Below the pieces are notes generated by a model. The model saw only the letters and a list, made by a program, of their open reading frames with translations. It ran no database searches and was not told where the DNA came from. A stretch of 64,000 nt of DNA. Origin: Drouetiella hepatica Uher 2000/2452 (GTDB lineage Bacteria > Cyanobacteriota > Cyanobacteriia > Elainellales > Elainellaceae). Made by a program: the position numbers and the translations under genes. Each line of letters begins with the position of its first letter. Positions within the stretch are counted from its first letter, which is position 1. The stretch covers positions 186,001-250,000 of the forward strand of contig JAHHHD010000001.1 of NCBI GenBank assembly GCA_019359505.1, read 5' to 3'. Positions 52,121 to 61,362 of this stretch are shown here, one piece after another.

Positions 52121-52279
52121 TATCAAATTACAACATTTCATTACGTAGATTCAGATGTATTGATGCAGGCAAGTATAAATACTGAAAGAATGCCTTGAAA
52201 GCTGAATTTTGTATTGTCAAGGTAGATTCCTTGGAAAAAATGTAAAATTTACTTAATCGCTTCTTATTTAATTTCTTCT

Positions 52280-52336
52280 TAGCTAACTTTTTCAGCTAAT
52301 TGTTTCAGTTAATTGTTTCAGCTAGCTATTTCAGCA
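52280..52336. repeat. Imperfect short tandem repeat upstream of DUF1997 gene
   Basis: Four 13-bp-like units of TTTCAGCTAATTG (variants TTTCAGTTAATTG, TTTCAGCTAGCTA) lie 40-100 bp before ATG 52377. Possible regulatory spacing; could be slippage. Confidence 0.6.
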
Positions 52337-52376
52337 CGATCGCTTCAACCTTCAGATCGACGATGGTAAGCCCCGT

Positions 52377-52970
52377 ATGCCCACCTGCTTTTCTGCTTCT
52401 CAAGCTGTCGAATTAGCCATTCCAGAACAGCCTATCCCTATTCAACACTACTTGCGACAGCCCCAGCGCTTAATTGCGGCATTGGTCGATCCGAGTCGCA
52501 TAGAGCCATTGGGAGCTGACGTATTTCGGCTGAAAATGCGCCCCCTCAGCTTCCTGACGCTGAGTATTCAGCCGACCGTAGATGTGAGAGTCACAGAAAC
52601 AGAGGGGTCGATTTGCATGGAGTCGATTGCCTGTGAAATTCGCGGCATAGAATACATCAATCAACGCTTTGGACTGAAGCTAGTGGGACGACTTACCCCT
52701 TCAGTAATAGATGACATTACCTATCTCAAAGGCAAAGCCGATTTGCGGGTTGAGGTTGAGATGCCGCCTCCACTATGGCTCACACCCCGCCCCATTTTAG
52801 AAGCAGCCGGAAATGGACTGCTCCACAGCGTGCTGCTTACTATCAAGCAACGGCTGATGCATCAGCTTTTGTCAGACTATCGTCAATGGGCTGCCTCTCA
52901 GACACAGGCTAGTGGTGATCCGTCCATGGTTGAACCCACACTCCTCTCGTCCAATAGCCCGATCGCCTAA
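52377..52970 (+). CDS. DUF1997 family protein
   Basis: 197 aa. The sequence PIQHYLRQPQRLIAALVDPSRIEPLG is the usual N-terminus of this cyanobacterial/plastid family, with FRLKMRPLSFLTLSIQPTVD and LPPPLWLTPR-like elements (MPPPLWLTPRPILEAAGNGL) and a helical end IKQRLMHQLLSDYRQWA. The fold is START/PYR-like by family; ligand unknown. The stop overlaps the stop region of the convergent rnhB by 4 bp. Confidence 0.85.
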   Translation: MPTCFSASQAVELAIPEQPIPIQHYLRQPQRLIAALVDPSRIEPLGADVFRLKMRPLSFLTLSIQPTVDVRVTETEGSICMESIACEIRGIEYINQRFGLKLVGRLTPSVIDDITYLKGKADLRVEVEMPPPLWLTPRPILEAAGNGLLHSVLLTIKQRLMHQLLSDYRQWAASQTQASGDPSMVEPTLLSSNSPIA

Positions 52971-53683
52971 TGAGCGCTGAGCCAGTCAATGGATTGGGCA
53001 TTGTTTCCTGAATCACCCCCCGAATTATTTCCTGAGAGCCTACAGGGACTAAAGGAGCAGCGGTGCTGGGGAGAAATACCCTGCTGCTGCAATGCCAATC
53101 GGTGCTTGGCAGTCCCGTAGCCCTTATTAGCGCTGAGATCATAGCCGGGGTAGCGAGCCGCAAGCCGCATGATCAGGTCATCTCGCCAAACTTTTGCCAC
53201 GATGCTGGCTGCCGCGATCGCCACAGACTTTTGGTCGCCTTTGACGACGGTCTTTTGAGGAACCAGCAGGCCCGGAATCCGCTGGTTGCCATCCACTAGA
53301 CATAGCGCTGGCTGCGGCTGCAATTGCCTGATGGCGCGCTTCATGGCTAGAAATGTCGCTTGCAAGATATTAAGGCGATCGATCTCTCGCACAGAAGCCA
53401 TACCGATATGACAGGCGATCGCCACTGCTCTAATTTCTTCAGCCAACTGCCTGCGCCGCGCCGCCGACAGCAGTTTGCTATCAGTTACTCCAGCACTGAT
53501 CAAGGGGGCATGAGCCGCGATCGGCAAGACCACAGCAGCGGCAATCACGGGGCCGAATAACGCTCCTCGCCCTACTTCATCGACTCCTGCAATGGGAACC
53601 GCCTCATCTGCTTCACTGCCAAGCAGTTCTGATAGGCTCAGAAAATCAGGCGGTTTCATCGCAGCACTTTTTCTTTCCAACAT
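52967..53683 (-). CDS. rnhB: Ribonuclease HII
   Basis: Cleaves RNA in RNA-DNA hybrids, including single ribonucleotides. The 238-aa frame has the active-site GVDEVGRGALFGPVIAAAVV (Asp-Glu-x-Gly-Arg-Gly), LVDGNQRIPG and SIVAKVWRDDLIMRLA motifs. The start ATG 53683 adds a short tip; an internal Met9 is another option. It lies 15 bp after the stop of rne on the same strand, the conserved rne-rnhB pair of cyanobacteria. Confidence 0.94.
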   Translation of the reverse strand: MLERKSAAMKPPDFLSLSELLGSEADEAVPIAGVDEVGRGALFGPVIAAAVVLPIAAHAPLISAGVTDSKLLSAARRRQLAEEIRAVAIACHIGMASVREIDRLNILQATFLAMKRAIRQLQPQPALCLVDGNQRIPGLLVPQKTVVKGDQKSVAIAAASIVAKVWRDDLIMRLAARYPGYDLSANKGYGTAKHRLALQQQGISPQHRCSFSPCRLSGNNSGGDSGNNAQSIDWLSAH

Positions 53684-53697
53684 TTACCTGCTGTAGC

Positions 53698-55818
53698 CTA
53701 ACCTGCATCCGTATTAGTGTCTGCATCCGATAGGTTAACGGATGAACGACGGCGACGGCGACGGCGAGGAGCATCGGTATCAGAGAGGGTATCCTCAGCC
53801 TCAGCCCCTTGATTGCTCACCTCAGGAGCGTTTTTCAGGACAACAGGCTCAGAAATTTGAATCTCTGCAAAGGATTCGGTAAGTGGCTCTCTATCCTCAA
53901 ATTCTTCTTCTGCGAGTTCTTCAGCATCTAGCTCTAACGCTGGAGTAGAGTCTGAGAAAGATACGTCGGCAGAGCGAATACTTTGCCCCGGTAAAGTCAC
54001 AGAAATAATGGCAGACTTTGGATCTTTAATAGGCTCTGTCGCCAATACCATTGGAGAGATACCCATCAGAGCATAAATTTCCTGCTCTTCGGGGGTCATT
54101 TCCACAGAAATGACTTGAGGCGGTTCAGCTACAGGCTTTTCTCGGCGTGCAGCGGTGCGTCCCCGCTCAGGCTTCTCAGGTCGAGGTTCCCTCACATTGC
54201 GAGGGACAGGAGCAGGCTCCTCAATCACAGGCAGCGGCAGCGGCTCATCTTCGGTCTCTATTTCTGACCTCAGCGTAGGTGCAACGCTTCCACGAATTAC
54301 AGGTTCACCCACCTTGAGGCGAGTCCGACGACGACGACGGCTATCCTTACTACGCTCTTGGTAATTGGGGTGGTTGGTTAAATCTAGCTCCTGCAAGTCG
54401 GCAGAGGCGTCTAAATCGAGATTCTCTTGCTCAAATCCCGCTCTTTCGTGGGTTCTTTCGTTAGATCTTTCAGTGACTCTCTCACCCGATCGCTCCCAAT
54501 TGTCCCGCAGGGCAGGGATGCGAGATTCTGCGGCGGTAGCTGTCCGTGAAGCTTCTATTGGCTCTGCGATCTCATGATCCATCTCGCCAGGGAGATGAAT
54601 AATCAGACCCGTACTGCTGCAAGTTTGGCAAGGGCGACCAAACAGCTCGTAGATATTTTGTCCTTGGCGCTTGCGGGTCAATTCGACCAGACCTAGCTCA
54701 GTCAATTGGGCAATTTGAGGACGGGCTTTATCTGACCTCAATGCCTTATTAAACTGCTCCAAAACCTGAAGCTGATCGCGGCGGGCATCCATGTCGATGA
54801 AATCGACGATGATGATGCCTGCAATATTGCGAAGCCGCAACTGTCGAGCAATTTCGGTGGCCGCCTCAGAGTTTGTCCACAGGACGGTTTCACGTGCCGT
54901 TGCGGAACGGGTGAATGAGCCTGAGTTGACATCAATTACAGTCAGAGCCTCAGTCCGCTCAATAATGATGTATCCCCCAGAAGCCAGATCAACACGGGGC
55001 TTGAGGGCTTCTCGAATGGCGGCGTTGACTCGGAAATACTCCAGGATGGGCTGGCGATCGCGGTGGTGGTCAATCAGCACGCCCTGGGGCGCTTTGCCAC
55101 CACTCCAGTTGACTAGGTGCTGCTTAACGCGCTTCAGCCCGGTATGGGAATCTACGACAATGCGGTTGACATCGGTGCTGTAGACATCCCGCAAAACCCG
55201 CTGAATGAAATCATCATCTCGGTTAAGCAAGCTAGGCGGACGGGTTGTCAGCGCCTCTTGCTGAATGTTTTCCCACTGCTTTTGCAGGGTTTCCAGGTCT
55301 TCAATAATCGCTTCTTCAGGCATTCCCTCTGCTTCGGTTCGCACCAGCAGCCCCATGCCAGGAGGCTTAACTAAGATAGCAAGTGCTCGCAGACGGTTGC
55401 GCTCGGCTTCGCTGCGGATGCGTCGAGAGAGATTGACGCCGCGACCAAACGGCATCAGCACTAGATAGCGACCGGGCAGACTAATGTTTCCGGTCAGTCG
55501 GGGCCCTTTGTTCCCCGTTGGCTCCTTCATAATTTGCACCAGAACCTTCTGCTGAGGAGCCAGCAACTCGGTAATGGAGGCGGCTGACTTTCTCAGCCGC
55601 ACAGGTCCTAAATCGGTAACGTGAATAAATCCGTTGCGCTCGCTGTCTCCAATGTTGACGAAAGCAGCATCAATTCCAGGGAGAACGTTCTCAACAATTC
55701 CGAGGTAAATGTCGCTAACCTGATGGTTTCCCTTTGCAACAATAAGTTCTTGAATCTGATCTTCGGAAAAGACAGCCGCGATCCGGTGCTGTTCGGCGAT
55801 AATAATTTGCTTTGACAT
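53698..55818 (-). CDS. rne: Ribonuclease E/G
   Basis: Endonuclease of RNA processing and decay, 706 aa. The S1-like domain is near 35-110 (VSDIYLGIVENVLPGIDAAF), the DNase I-like catalytic part includes LTVIDVNSGSFTRSATA (Asp) and IIIVDFIDMDARRDQ, and the zinc-link CQTCSST is present (Cys pair). The C-terminal about 300 residues are disordered, acidic and Arg/Pro-rich. Near the end a run of seven Arg (RRRRRRRSSVNLS) matches the cyanobacterial motif that binds polynucleotide phosphorylase. A 511-bp non-coding leader precedes it. Confidence 0.96.
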   Translation of the reverse strand: MSKQIIIAEQHRIAAVFSEDQIQELIVAKGNHQVSDIYLGIVENVLPGIDAAFVNIGDSERNGFIHVTDLGPVRLRKSAASITELLAPQQKVLVQIMKEPTGNKGPRLTGNISLPGRYLVLMPFGRGVNLSRRIRSEAERNRLRALAILVKPPGMGLLVRTEAEGMPEEAIIEDLETLQKQWENIQQEALTTRPPSLLNRDDDFIQRVLRDVYSTDVNRIVVDSHTGLKRVKQHLVNWSGGKAPQGVLIDHHRDRQPILEYFRVNAAIREALKPRVDLASGGYIIIERTEALTVIDVNSGSFTRSATARETVLWTNSEAATEIARQLRLRNIAGIIIVDFIDMDARRDQLQVLEQFNKALRSDKARPQIAQLTELGLVELTRKRQGQNIYELFGRPCQTCSSTGLIIHLPGEMDHEIAEPIEASRTATAAESRIPALRDNWERSGERVTERSNERTHERAGFEQENLDLDASADLQELDLTNHPNYQERSKDSRRRRRTRLKVGEPVIRGSVAPTLRSEIETEDEPLPLPVIEEPAPVPRNVREPRPEKPERGRTAARREKPVAEPPQVISVEMTPEEQEIYALMGISPMVLATEPIKDPKSAIISVTLPGQSIRSADVSFSDSTPALELDAEELAEEEFEDREPLTESFAEIQISEPVVLKNAPEVSNQGAEAEDTLSDTDAPRRRRRRRSSVNLSDADTNTDAG

Positions 55819-56329
55819 TCAATTTCCTCAAAAACGGTCAGCCCCAGAGGCAATGGCTTCGTCCGTGCCGTCTGTGCTGGGCTTAAGCTTGGGTAGGTGA
55901 AAAAACATGATGCGTGGAAGCCACAGATCCGATCTACCTGAAGTGGATGCTTAGATAGATCTAACTCTGGATAAAAACGGTTTCATCGCCACTGCTTTCT
56001 GAATATTTCAGTTAGTCTGAACGCCTCAGTTAGCAGGATGCGAGAATGAGCAGTTGAGTGAACGATCATCACTAGCTTTTCGACAGGCCCCTTCCACAAA
56101 GACAGGAACCTAACGATCGAAAGTAAGTTAAAAGCTTTGCTGAAGCAGACCCGGATCAGCACATAGTGCCGATTTAACCACTGGCAACCTGAGAGACACC
56201 AGTCTGCTACGGCTTCTCTTGATGAGAATTATAGCGTGGACAACTGACTCTGCTCTGTTTATTGGTAAATATTTTGTAAAAATTAGGAAATTTGCAGAAT
56301 ATTTCTTTCCCAGAAAAAAGCGATCGCGC
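55819..56329 (-). other. rne upstream/leader region, no gene seen
   Basis: 511 bp between the pcrA stop and the rne ATG, both leftward. No ORF. In cyanobacteria rne carries a long 5' untranslated region used for autoregulation, and this region has the size for it. A/T-rich sequence near 56240-56300 would be the promoter zone. Regulation is inference. Confidence 0.5.
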
Positions 56330-58669
56330 TCAATCCATTCGCTGAAGTAGCGTAATTTTGGGATCGAGGATTTTTTGCCCAATGCCGGGAAACCTGACGG
56401 CTAGACAGATTTTGTTGCCTGCCCCGAAAATATGGGTGACTTTGCCCTCGCCAAAGCCCTTGTGGAGAATGCGATCGCCCACGTTCCAATCATCCTCATG
56501 CATTCCGGGGGCATCGGCGACCTGCTGCTTGATTTCTCGAATAGGGGTGGTCATGCGCTTGGGGATGGCTCCGCTAGCGCTACCCAGCAACAGCTCTTTC
56601 GGCAGTTCTCCCAAAAACAGCGACGGGCTTGCCGACTCGCGAGAGCCATACAGCCGTCGCTCACGGGCATAGGAGAGAAAAAGCTGCTCTCTGGCGCGGG
56701 TAATGCCAACATAGCAAAGACGGCGCTCTTCCTCCAGCGATTTGGGGTCTTCCATGGCTCGATGGTTGGGAAACAATCCCTGCTCCATGCCCACCAGAAA
56801 GACGACCGGGAACTCTAGCCCCTTGGACGAGTGCAGCGTCATCAGCGACACTTTGGACTGCTGCTCTTCATCGAGGTTGTCCAGATCGGAGGCGAGAGAG
56901 GCATTTGCCAAAAATAGCAGCAGGTTTGCCGCCTCGTTTTGCTCCTCAAATTGCAGGACGGCATTGTATAGCTCCTGAACGTTTTGCAGGCGATCGAGGG
57001 CTTCATCCGTGCCTTGGGTTTTCAAGTCATCCACATAGCCTGACTCGTCCAGAATGCCCTGGACAATCTGAGAGGCAGGTGCTTCTTCAACTTGAGCTTG
57101 CCAGGATTGTATCATCCGCACAAAGCCAAGGACGGGCTTGGACGATCGCCCTGCGAGAGTCTGCACTGAAGTATCGTCGGTCAAGATTTGCCAGAGCGAG
57201 ACATTTAGCTCACGGGCAGCGGTTTCCAGGCGATCGATTGTGGCTTTGCCGATGCCGCGCCGGGGGGTGTTGAGGATGCGCTTAAGGCTGATGGAGTCTT
57301 CTGGGTTGGCGACCAGCCGCAGGTAGCATAGAACATCCTTGATTTCTTTGCGATCGTAGAACCGCAGTCCACCCACTACCGTGTAGGGAATTGCCTGCTG
57401 CACCAGCACTTCCTCAAACGATCGCGATTGAGCATTCGTCCGGTAAAGAATGGCAAAGCTGCCCCAATTTAGCTCTGGGTTAGTCAGCTCCATCTGACGC
57501 AGCTGATTGATGACAAAATTTGCCTCGGCGGTTTCATCTTCGGCACGATAGCAAAAGACCGTCTCTCCAGAACCGCGCGTCGGGCGCAAAACCTTGTCGA
57601 TGCGCTCAGTGTTGTTCTCAATCAGCGCATTGGCAATTTGCAGAATGTTCTCGGTAGAGCGATAGTTTTCCTCCAGCTTCACCATGGTACGGGTGTCGTC
57701 GTCGGGCAAGCCGTCCCCAAAGTCGTTCTGGAAATCCATGAGGATGGTGAAATCTGCCGCCCGGAAGGAATAAATCGACTGATCGGCATCGCCTACGACG
57801 AGAATCGATCGATGCTCCCAGTCAGCAAATTTGCGCGAGTCGGCTCCGTTAGTGACAAGCAAGCGAATCAGGTTGTACTGCGTCCGGTTAGTGTCTTGAT
57901 ATTCATCCACCAAAATATGGCGAAAACGGCGATGCCAGTAGTCTAAGACCTGTTGATTTTGCTGGAAAAGCTGCACAGGAATTAGGATTAGATCATCAAA
58001 ATCCAGGGCATTGTTGGCAGCTAGCGCCTTCTGATACTCGGAATAGACATTGGCAATCACCCGTCCTTTAAAGGTCGGCTGATCCTTCTCAACATCTGCC
58101 GGGGTAAAGCCCTGATTCTTGGCGTTGCTGATGGCGTAGCGCATCGATCGCGGGTCAAACTTTTTGTCATCCAGATTGAGCTGCTGGGTGACGATGTTTT
58201 TTACCAAGCTTTGCACATCCGACTCGTCAAAGATCGAGAAGCTCTTTGTCCAACCGCCGTTTGCCCCTTCGTATTTCTCAATGTCGTAGCGCAAAATCCG
58301 GGCACAAAGGGCATGGAAGGTGCCGATCCACAGCTCTTTGGTGATGGTTTTGTAGACCTGCGATCGCAGCCGGGTTTGCTCGATCGGCGAGAGGGTTTCC
58401 AGCCGCTTGCCGTATTTTGCCTCAGCTTCCTGCTCAGCAAACAGCTTTTCAATCCGCTCTTTCATTTCTCTGGCGGCTTTGTTGGTAAACGTCACCGCTA
58501 GAATGTTTCCGGGATCAACGCGATGGGTCAACACCAGATTGGCAATCCGGTAAGTGAGGGCACGAGTCTTGCCAGAGCCAGCCCCTGCTACGACCAGCAA
58601 AGGACCGCAGTAATGTTCGACGGCGCTGCGCTGAGAGGGGTTGAGGTGGCTGAGGAAGTCGGCAGGCAT
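56330..58669 (-). CDS. pcrA: ATP-dependent DNA helicase PcrA/UvrD
   Basis: SF1 helicase of 779 aa from ATG 58669 (MPADFLSHLNPSQRSAVEHY); a TTG at 58732 adds 21 atypical residues. Motif I is VVAGAGSGKTRALTYRI, Ia ILAVTFTNKAAREMKERI, II RHILVDEYQDTNRTQYNLIR, III VVGDADQSIYSFRAADF, and VI YVGITRAREQLFLSYA. The C-terminal tail ends in a Tudor-like part (VGDRILHKGFGEGKVTHIFG) that contacts RNA polymerase. It works in nucleotide excision repair and replication restart. It is divergent from the DAHP synthase. Confidence 0.95.
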   Translation of the reverse strand: MPADFLSHLNPSQRSAVEHYCGPLLVVAGAGSGKTRALTYRIANLVLTHRVDPGNILAVTFTNKAAREMKERIEKLFAEQEAEAKYGKRLETLSPIEQTRLRSQVYKTITKELWIGTFHALCARILRYDIEKYEGANGGWTKSFSIFDESDVQSLVKNIVTQQLNLDDKKFDPRSMRYAISNAKNQGFTPADVEKDQPTFKGRVIANVYSEYQKALAANNALDFDDLILIPVQLFQQNQQVLDYWHRRFRHILVDEYQDTNRTQYNLIRLLVTNGADSRKFADWEHRSILVVGDADQSIYSFRAADFTILMDFQNDFGDGLPDDDTRTMVKLEENYRSTENILQIANALIENNTERIDKVLRPTRGSGETVFCYRAEDETAEANFVINQLRQMELTNPELNWGSFAILYRTNAQSRSFEEVLVQQAIPYTVVGGLRFYDRKEIKDVLCYLRLVANPEDSISLKRILNTPRRGIGKATIDRLETAARELNVSLWQILTDDTSVQTLAGRSSKPVLGFVRMIQSWQAQVEEAPASQIVQGILDESGYVDDLKTQGTDEALDRLQNVQELYNAVLQFEEQNEAANLLLFLANASLASDLDNLDEEQQSKVSLMTLHSSKGLEFPVVFLVGMEQGLFPNHRAMEDPKSLEEERRLCYVGITRAREQLFLSYARERRLYGSRESASPSLFLGELPKELLLGSASGAIPKRMTTPIREIKQQVADAPGMHEDDWNVGDRILHKGFGEGKVTHIFGAGNKICLAVRFPGIGQKILDPKITLLQRMD

Positions 58670-58901
58670 GGCGGGGAGTAGGGGAATGAAGGGATGGGGT
58701 GAGGGGGCGATCGTAACACCTTCACGCTGCATCTTTATGGTAAAGCGTATCGTATCTGCCGTCTTCCTGGGTTAGATCGCATTACTTTCAAGAGATCTGT
58801 CGAAATTCGATAGAATGTTCAAGGCTAACGTTTTTGCTCAACACTACATACCGCCATGGCGATCGCCCCGTTAGCTCTGTCGCCGCCAGCCCAAACCCAC
58901 T

Positions 58902-59966
58902 ATGCCTAAGACTTCTGACCTGCACGTTGTTGAAACTCGCCCACTCATCACGCCTGCGACGATTCACAACGAGCTTCCCATTACCGACACAGCCGCTTCA
59001 CTGGTGGCTCAAACTCGCGATCGCATCCGCAACATCATGCAAAACGAAGATCGGCGCTTGCTGGTCATCGTTGGTCCTTGCTCGATCCACGACATCAATG
59101 CGGCGCTGGAGTATGGCGAGAAACTGGCGGCGCTGCGAGCTGAGCTAGCGGACGATCTGGAAATCGTTATGCGGGTCTATTTCGAGAAGCCTAGGACGAC
59201 GATCGGCTGGAAAGGGCTAATTAACGATCCGCATCTAGACGGCAGCTATGACATCAATACCGGGCTGCGTCTAGCTCGTAAGCTGCTGGTGAGCCTATCT
59301 GAAATGGGACTCCCAGCGGCTACCGAGCTGCTCGACCCGATTATTCCTCAATATATTGCGGATGTGATTGCCTGGACGGCGATCGGTGCCCGCACGACCG
59401 AGAGCCAAACCCACCGCGAAATGGCATCGGGTCTTTCCATGCCCATCGGCTTCAAGAACAATACGGATGGTAGCCTTCATGCTGCTGCTAACGCCATGCT
59501 GGCTGCCAGTCAGCCCCACCGTTTCCTGGGCATCAACACGCAGGGTTTGGCAAGTATTGTGACGACAACGGGCAACCCGGATGGGCATCTGGTGCTGCGG
59601 GGCGGCAAGCAGGGTATCAACTACGATACCGATAATGTTCAGAAGGCAGCTGGTACCCTAGCGAGTTTGGGCATTAACCCCCGTGTGATGGTGGATTGCA
59701 GCCACGATAACTCTAGTAAAGATTACAGTCGTCAGACGATCGTGATTGAGGATGTCGCCGCGCAGTTGGCAGCAGGTTCTAGACACATCATGGGCGTGAT
59801 GGTGGAAAGCCATCTGGTGGCAGGCAAACAGGCGATTTCTAAAGATCTCTCCCAGCTCACTTACGGTCAGAGCATCACCGACGGTTGTGTAGATTTCGCA
59901 ACAACGGCAACCATGCTGCGATCGCTTGCCAAAACGGTCACGCAGAGCTGCATTTCCCTCAGCTAG
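58902..59966 (+). CDS. aroG: 3-deoxy-7-phosphoheptulonate (DAHP) synthase, class I AroF/G type
   Basis: First enzyme of the shikimate pathway. The 354-aa protein has the N-terminal ETRPLITPATIHNELPITDT, VGPCSIHDINAALEYGEKLA (the GPCSI pocket), VMRVYFEKPRTTIGWKG, GINYDTDNVQKAAG and VDCSHDNSSKDYSRQ motifs, with the conserved metal ligands Cys, His, Glu and Asp in the expected blocks. It is the long E. coli AroG-like class; which aromatic acid feeds back cannot be read. pheA lies 7 kb away. It is convergent with the GT1 gene and overlaps it by 8 nt. Confidence 0.95.
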   Translation: MPKTSDLHVVETRPLITPATIHNELPITDTAASLVAQTRDRIRNIMQNEDRRLLVIVGPCSIHDINAALEYGEKLAALRAELADDLEIVMRVYFEKPRTTIGWKGLINDPHLDGSYDINTGLRLARKLLVSLSEMGLPAATELLDPIIPQYIADVIAWTAIGARTTESQTHREMASGLSMPIGFKNNTDGSLHAAANAMLAASQPHRFLGINTQGLASIVTTTGNPDGHLVLRGGKQGINYDTDNVQKAAGTLASLGINPRVMVDCSHDNSSKDYSRQTIVIEDVAAQLAAGSRHIMGVMVESHLVAGKQAISKDLSQLTYGQSITDGCVDFATTATMLRSLAKTVTQSCISLS

Positions 59967-61224
59967 CTAGGGGCTGAAGCTGTTTCTCAATTTCATCACA
60001 GGCGACCTGCGCCCCTGCTTCTGTCTGCATAATCTGAGCTACGGCAACTGCTTGAGCAGCGTAGCCCGGATTCTCCAGCAGGGCATGCAGTTCTCTGACG
60101 GCTCTTGTCGCCTGGTATTGCTGGCGAGCGATCGTGCGGGACGTGCCCAAACGCTCTAGGCGAGCGGCATTATCGGGTTGGTCATGGCTGTAGGGCATCA
60201 CCAGCGTCGGGCGACCCGATCGCAGTGCCTGTGCGGTTGTGCCAATGCCGCCCTGATGAACGATCGCGCTGGCATGGGGAAAGATCTTTGAATAGGGAGC
60301 ATAGTCCCAGGCTATGATGCTCTCTGGCAAATTGTCTGGGGGCAAATTCTGCCCCATGAGCAAGACAGCTCGTCGGTTGAGCTGCTGTGCAGCCTGGATG
60401 CTGTAGCGATAAAAATCACCCGGATCAAATACGGCGGCTGAACCTAGCGTAAACACAATGGGCGGTTCACCTGCCGCTAAAAAATCTTGCAGCTTTGGGG
60501 CAAGACCCATCCCTTCAAGGGTGCCGTCATAGAAGGTGAATCCTGTCACCACGGTATTGGGCGGCCAGTCAATCTGAGGGGCAGCCAGCACCGATGAAAA
60601 AAGCGCAAGCACCAGATGGGGCGAAAACTTATCATCTATGAGGGGGTTGCCAATGGGCGGTAATCCAACTTCTCGCCGCAATTGATGCAGTGGATCAGCC
60701 CAAGAGCGCGTTGCCAATCGGGCGAGATTCTTGACCCCACGATTTACAAAGGGGAGCGATCGAAATTTCGTCATTCCCTCCAGCGTTGGCAGCACAGGGG
60801 GATCGTAGATAGAGAACATAGAGGAGGGAGAAAGCGCACAAAAAGCCCAAGGCATTCCCAGCTTTTCGGCTACGAGCCTTGTAGCATAGACTACCTCGCC
60901 CGTCAGGATAAAATCTGCTCCTTGGGCGATCGCCATGAGGTCAGCATAGGTCTGCCGCAGATTAGCAAAAATGTAGTCCCGCAGCAGTCGCTCCGTCCCT
61001 TTTTTCAGATCCATCATCCGTGCGATCGTTTCGGGGTCATCGGGTGAAACTTGGTCGGGACGAATAGGCTGCACCTCAAACCCTAGCGCCTGGATTCTGT
61101 CGCTGAACTGCTTGACAACGGCAAACACAACATCATGACCGCGCTCTCGCAAAGCTAGACCGATCGCCAGCATCGGATGCAGATCGCCCAACGACCCGAT
61201 CGTGGTTATAACAATTCGGCTCAC
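59959..61224 (-). CDS. GT1 (UGT-like) glycosyltransferase
   Basis: 421 aa from GTG 61224. The N-terminal domain begins RIVITTIGSLGDLHPMLAIG, and the C-terminal donor-binding box is IVHQGGIGTTAQALRSGRPT followed by LVMPYSHDQPDNAARLERLG, with H-x-G-G-x-G-T of GT1 enzymes acting on sterols, macrolides or carotenoids (CrtX-like). In cyanobacteria such enzymes are often linked to glycosylation of small hydrophobic compounds; acceptor unknown. The gene is convergent with the DAHP synthase. A family A repeat lies just upstream (61244-61341). Confidence 0.88.
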   Translation of the reverse strand: MSRIVITTIGSLGDLHPMLAIGLALRERGHDVVFAVVKQFSDRIQALGFEVQPIRPDQVSPDDPETIARMMDLKKGTERLLRDYIFANLRQTYADLMAIAQGADFILTGEVVYATRLVAEKLGMPWAFCALSPSSMFSIYDPPVLPTLEGMTKFRSLPFVNRGVKNLARLATRSWADPLHQLRREVGLPPIGNPLIDDKFSPHLVLALFSSVLAAPQIDWPPNTVVTGFTFYDGTLEGMGLAPKLQDFLAAGEPPIVFTLGSAAVFDPGDFYRYSIQAAQQLNRRAVLLMGQNLPPDNLPESIIAWDYAPYSKIFPHASAIVHQGGIGTTAQALRSGRPTLVMPYSHDQPDNAARLERLGTSRTIARQQYQATRAVRELHALLENPGYAAQAVAVAQIMQTEAGAQVACDEIEKQLQPLAS

Positions 61225-61243
61225 GCTGCCCCCTGTAGTGTTT

Positions 61244-61341
61244 TATGGCAACCGCCAAGGCGGGTTAGGACGGGGACATTTAGGGTGGGGGCGCTAAGCG
61301 CCCCCACCCTAAATGTCCTCAGAAAACTGGCGATATTCATA
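61244..61341. repeat. Palindromic dispersed repeat, family A copy 5
   Basis: Starts TATGGCAACCGCCAAGGCGG, has TTAGGACGGGGACATTTAGG and a perfect hairpin with the apex GGGGGCGCTAAGCGCCCCC, and ends AAACTGGCGATATTCATA. The stem letters differ from copy 1 on both arms in a compensating way (TTTAGGG/CCCTAAA versus TTTTGGG/CCCAAAA). Confidence 0.85.
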
Positions 61342-61362
61342 GATTTTAGATTAGGCAAAATT

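Larger units (their letters stand above)
51942..52376. other. Intergenic region with repeats
   Basis: 435 bp between divergent pheA and DUF1997 genes. It contains family B copy 2 (52021-52120) and a short imperfect tandem repeat of TTTCAGCTAATTG-like units near 52280-52336. No gene is visible. Confidence 0.5.
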
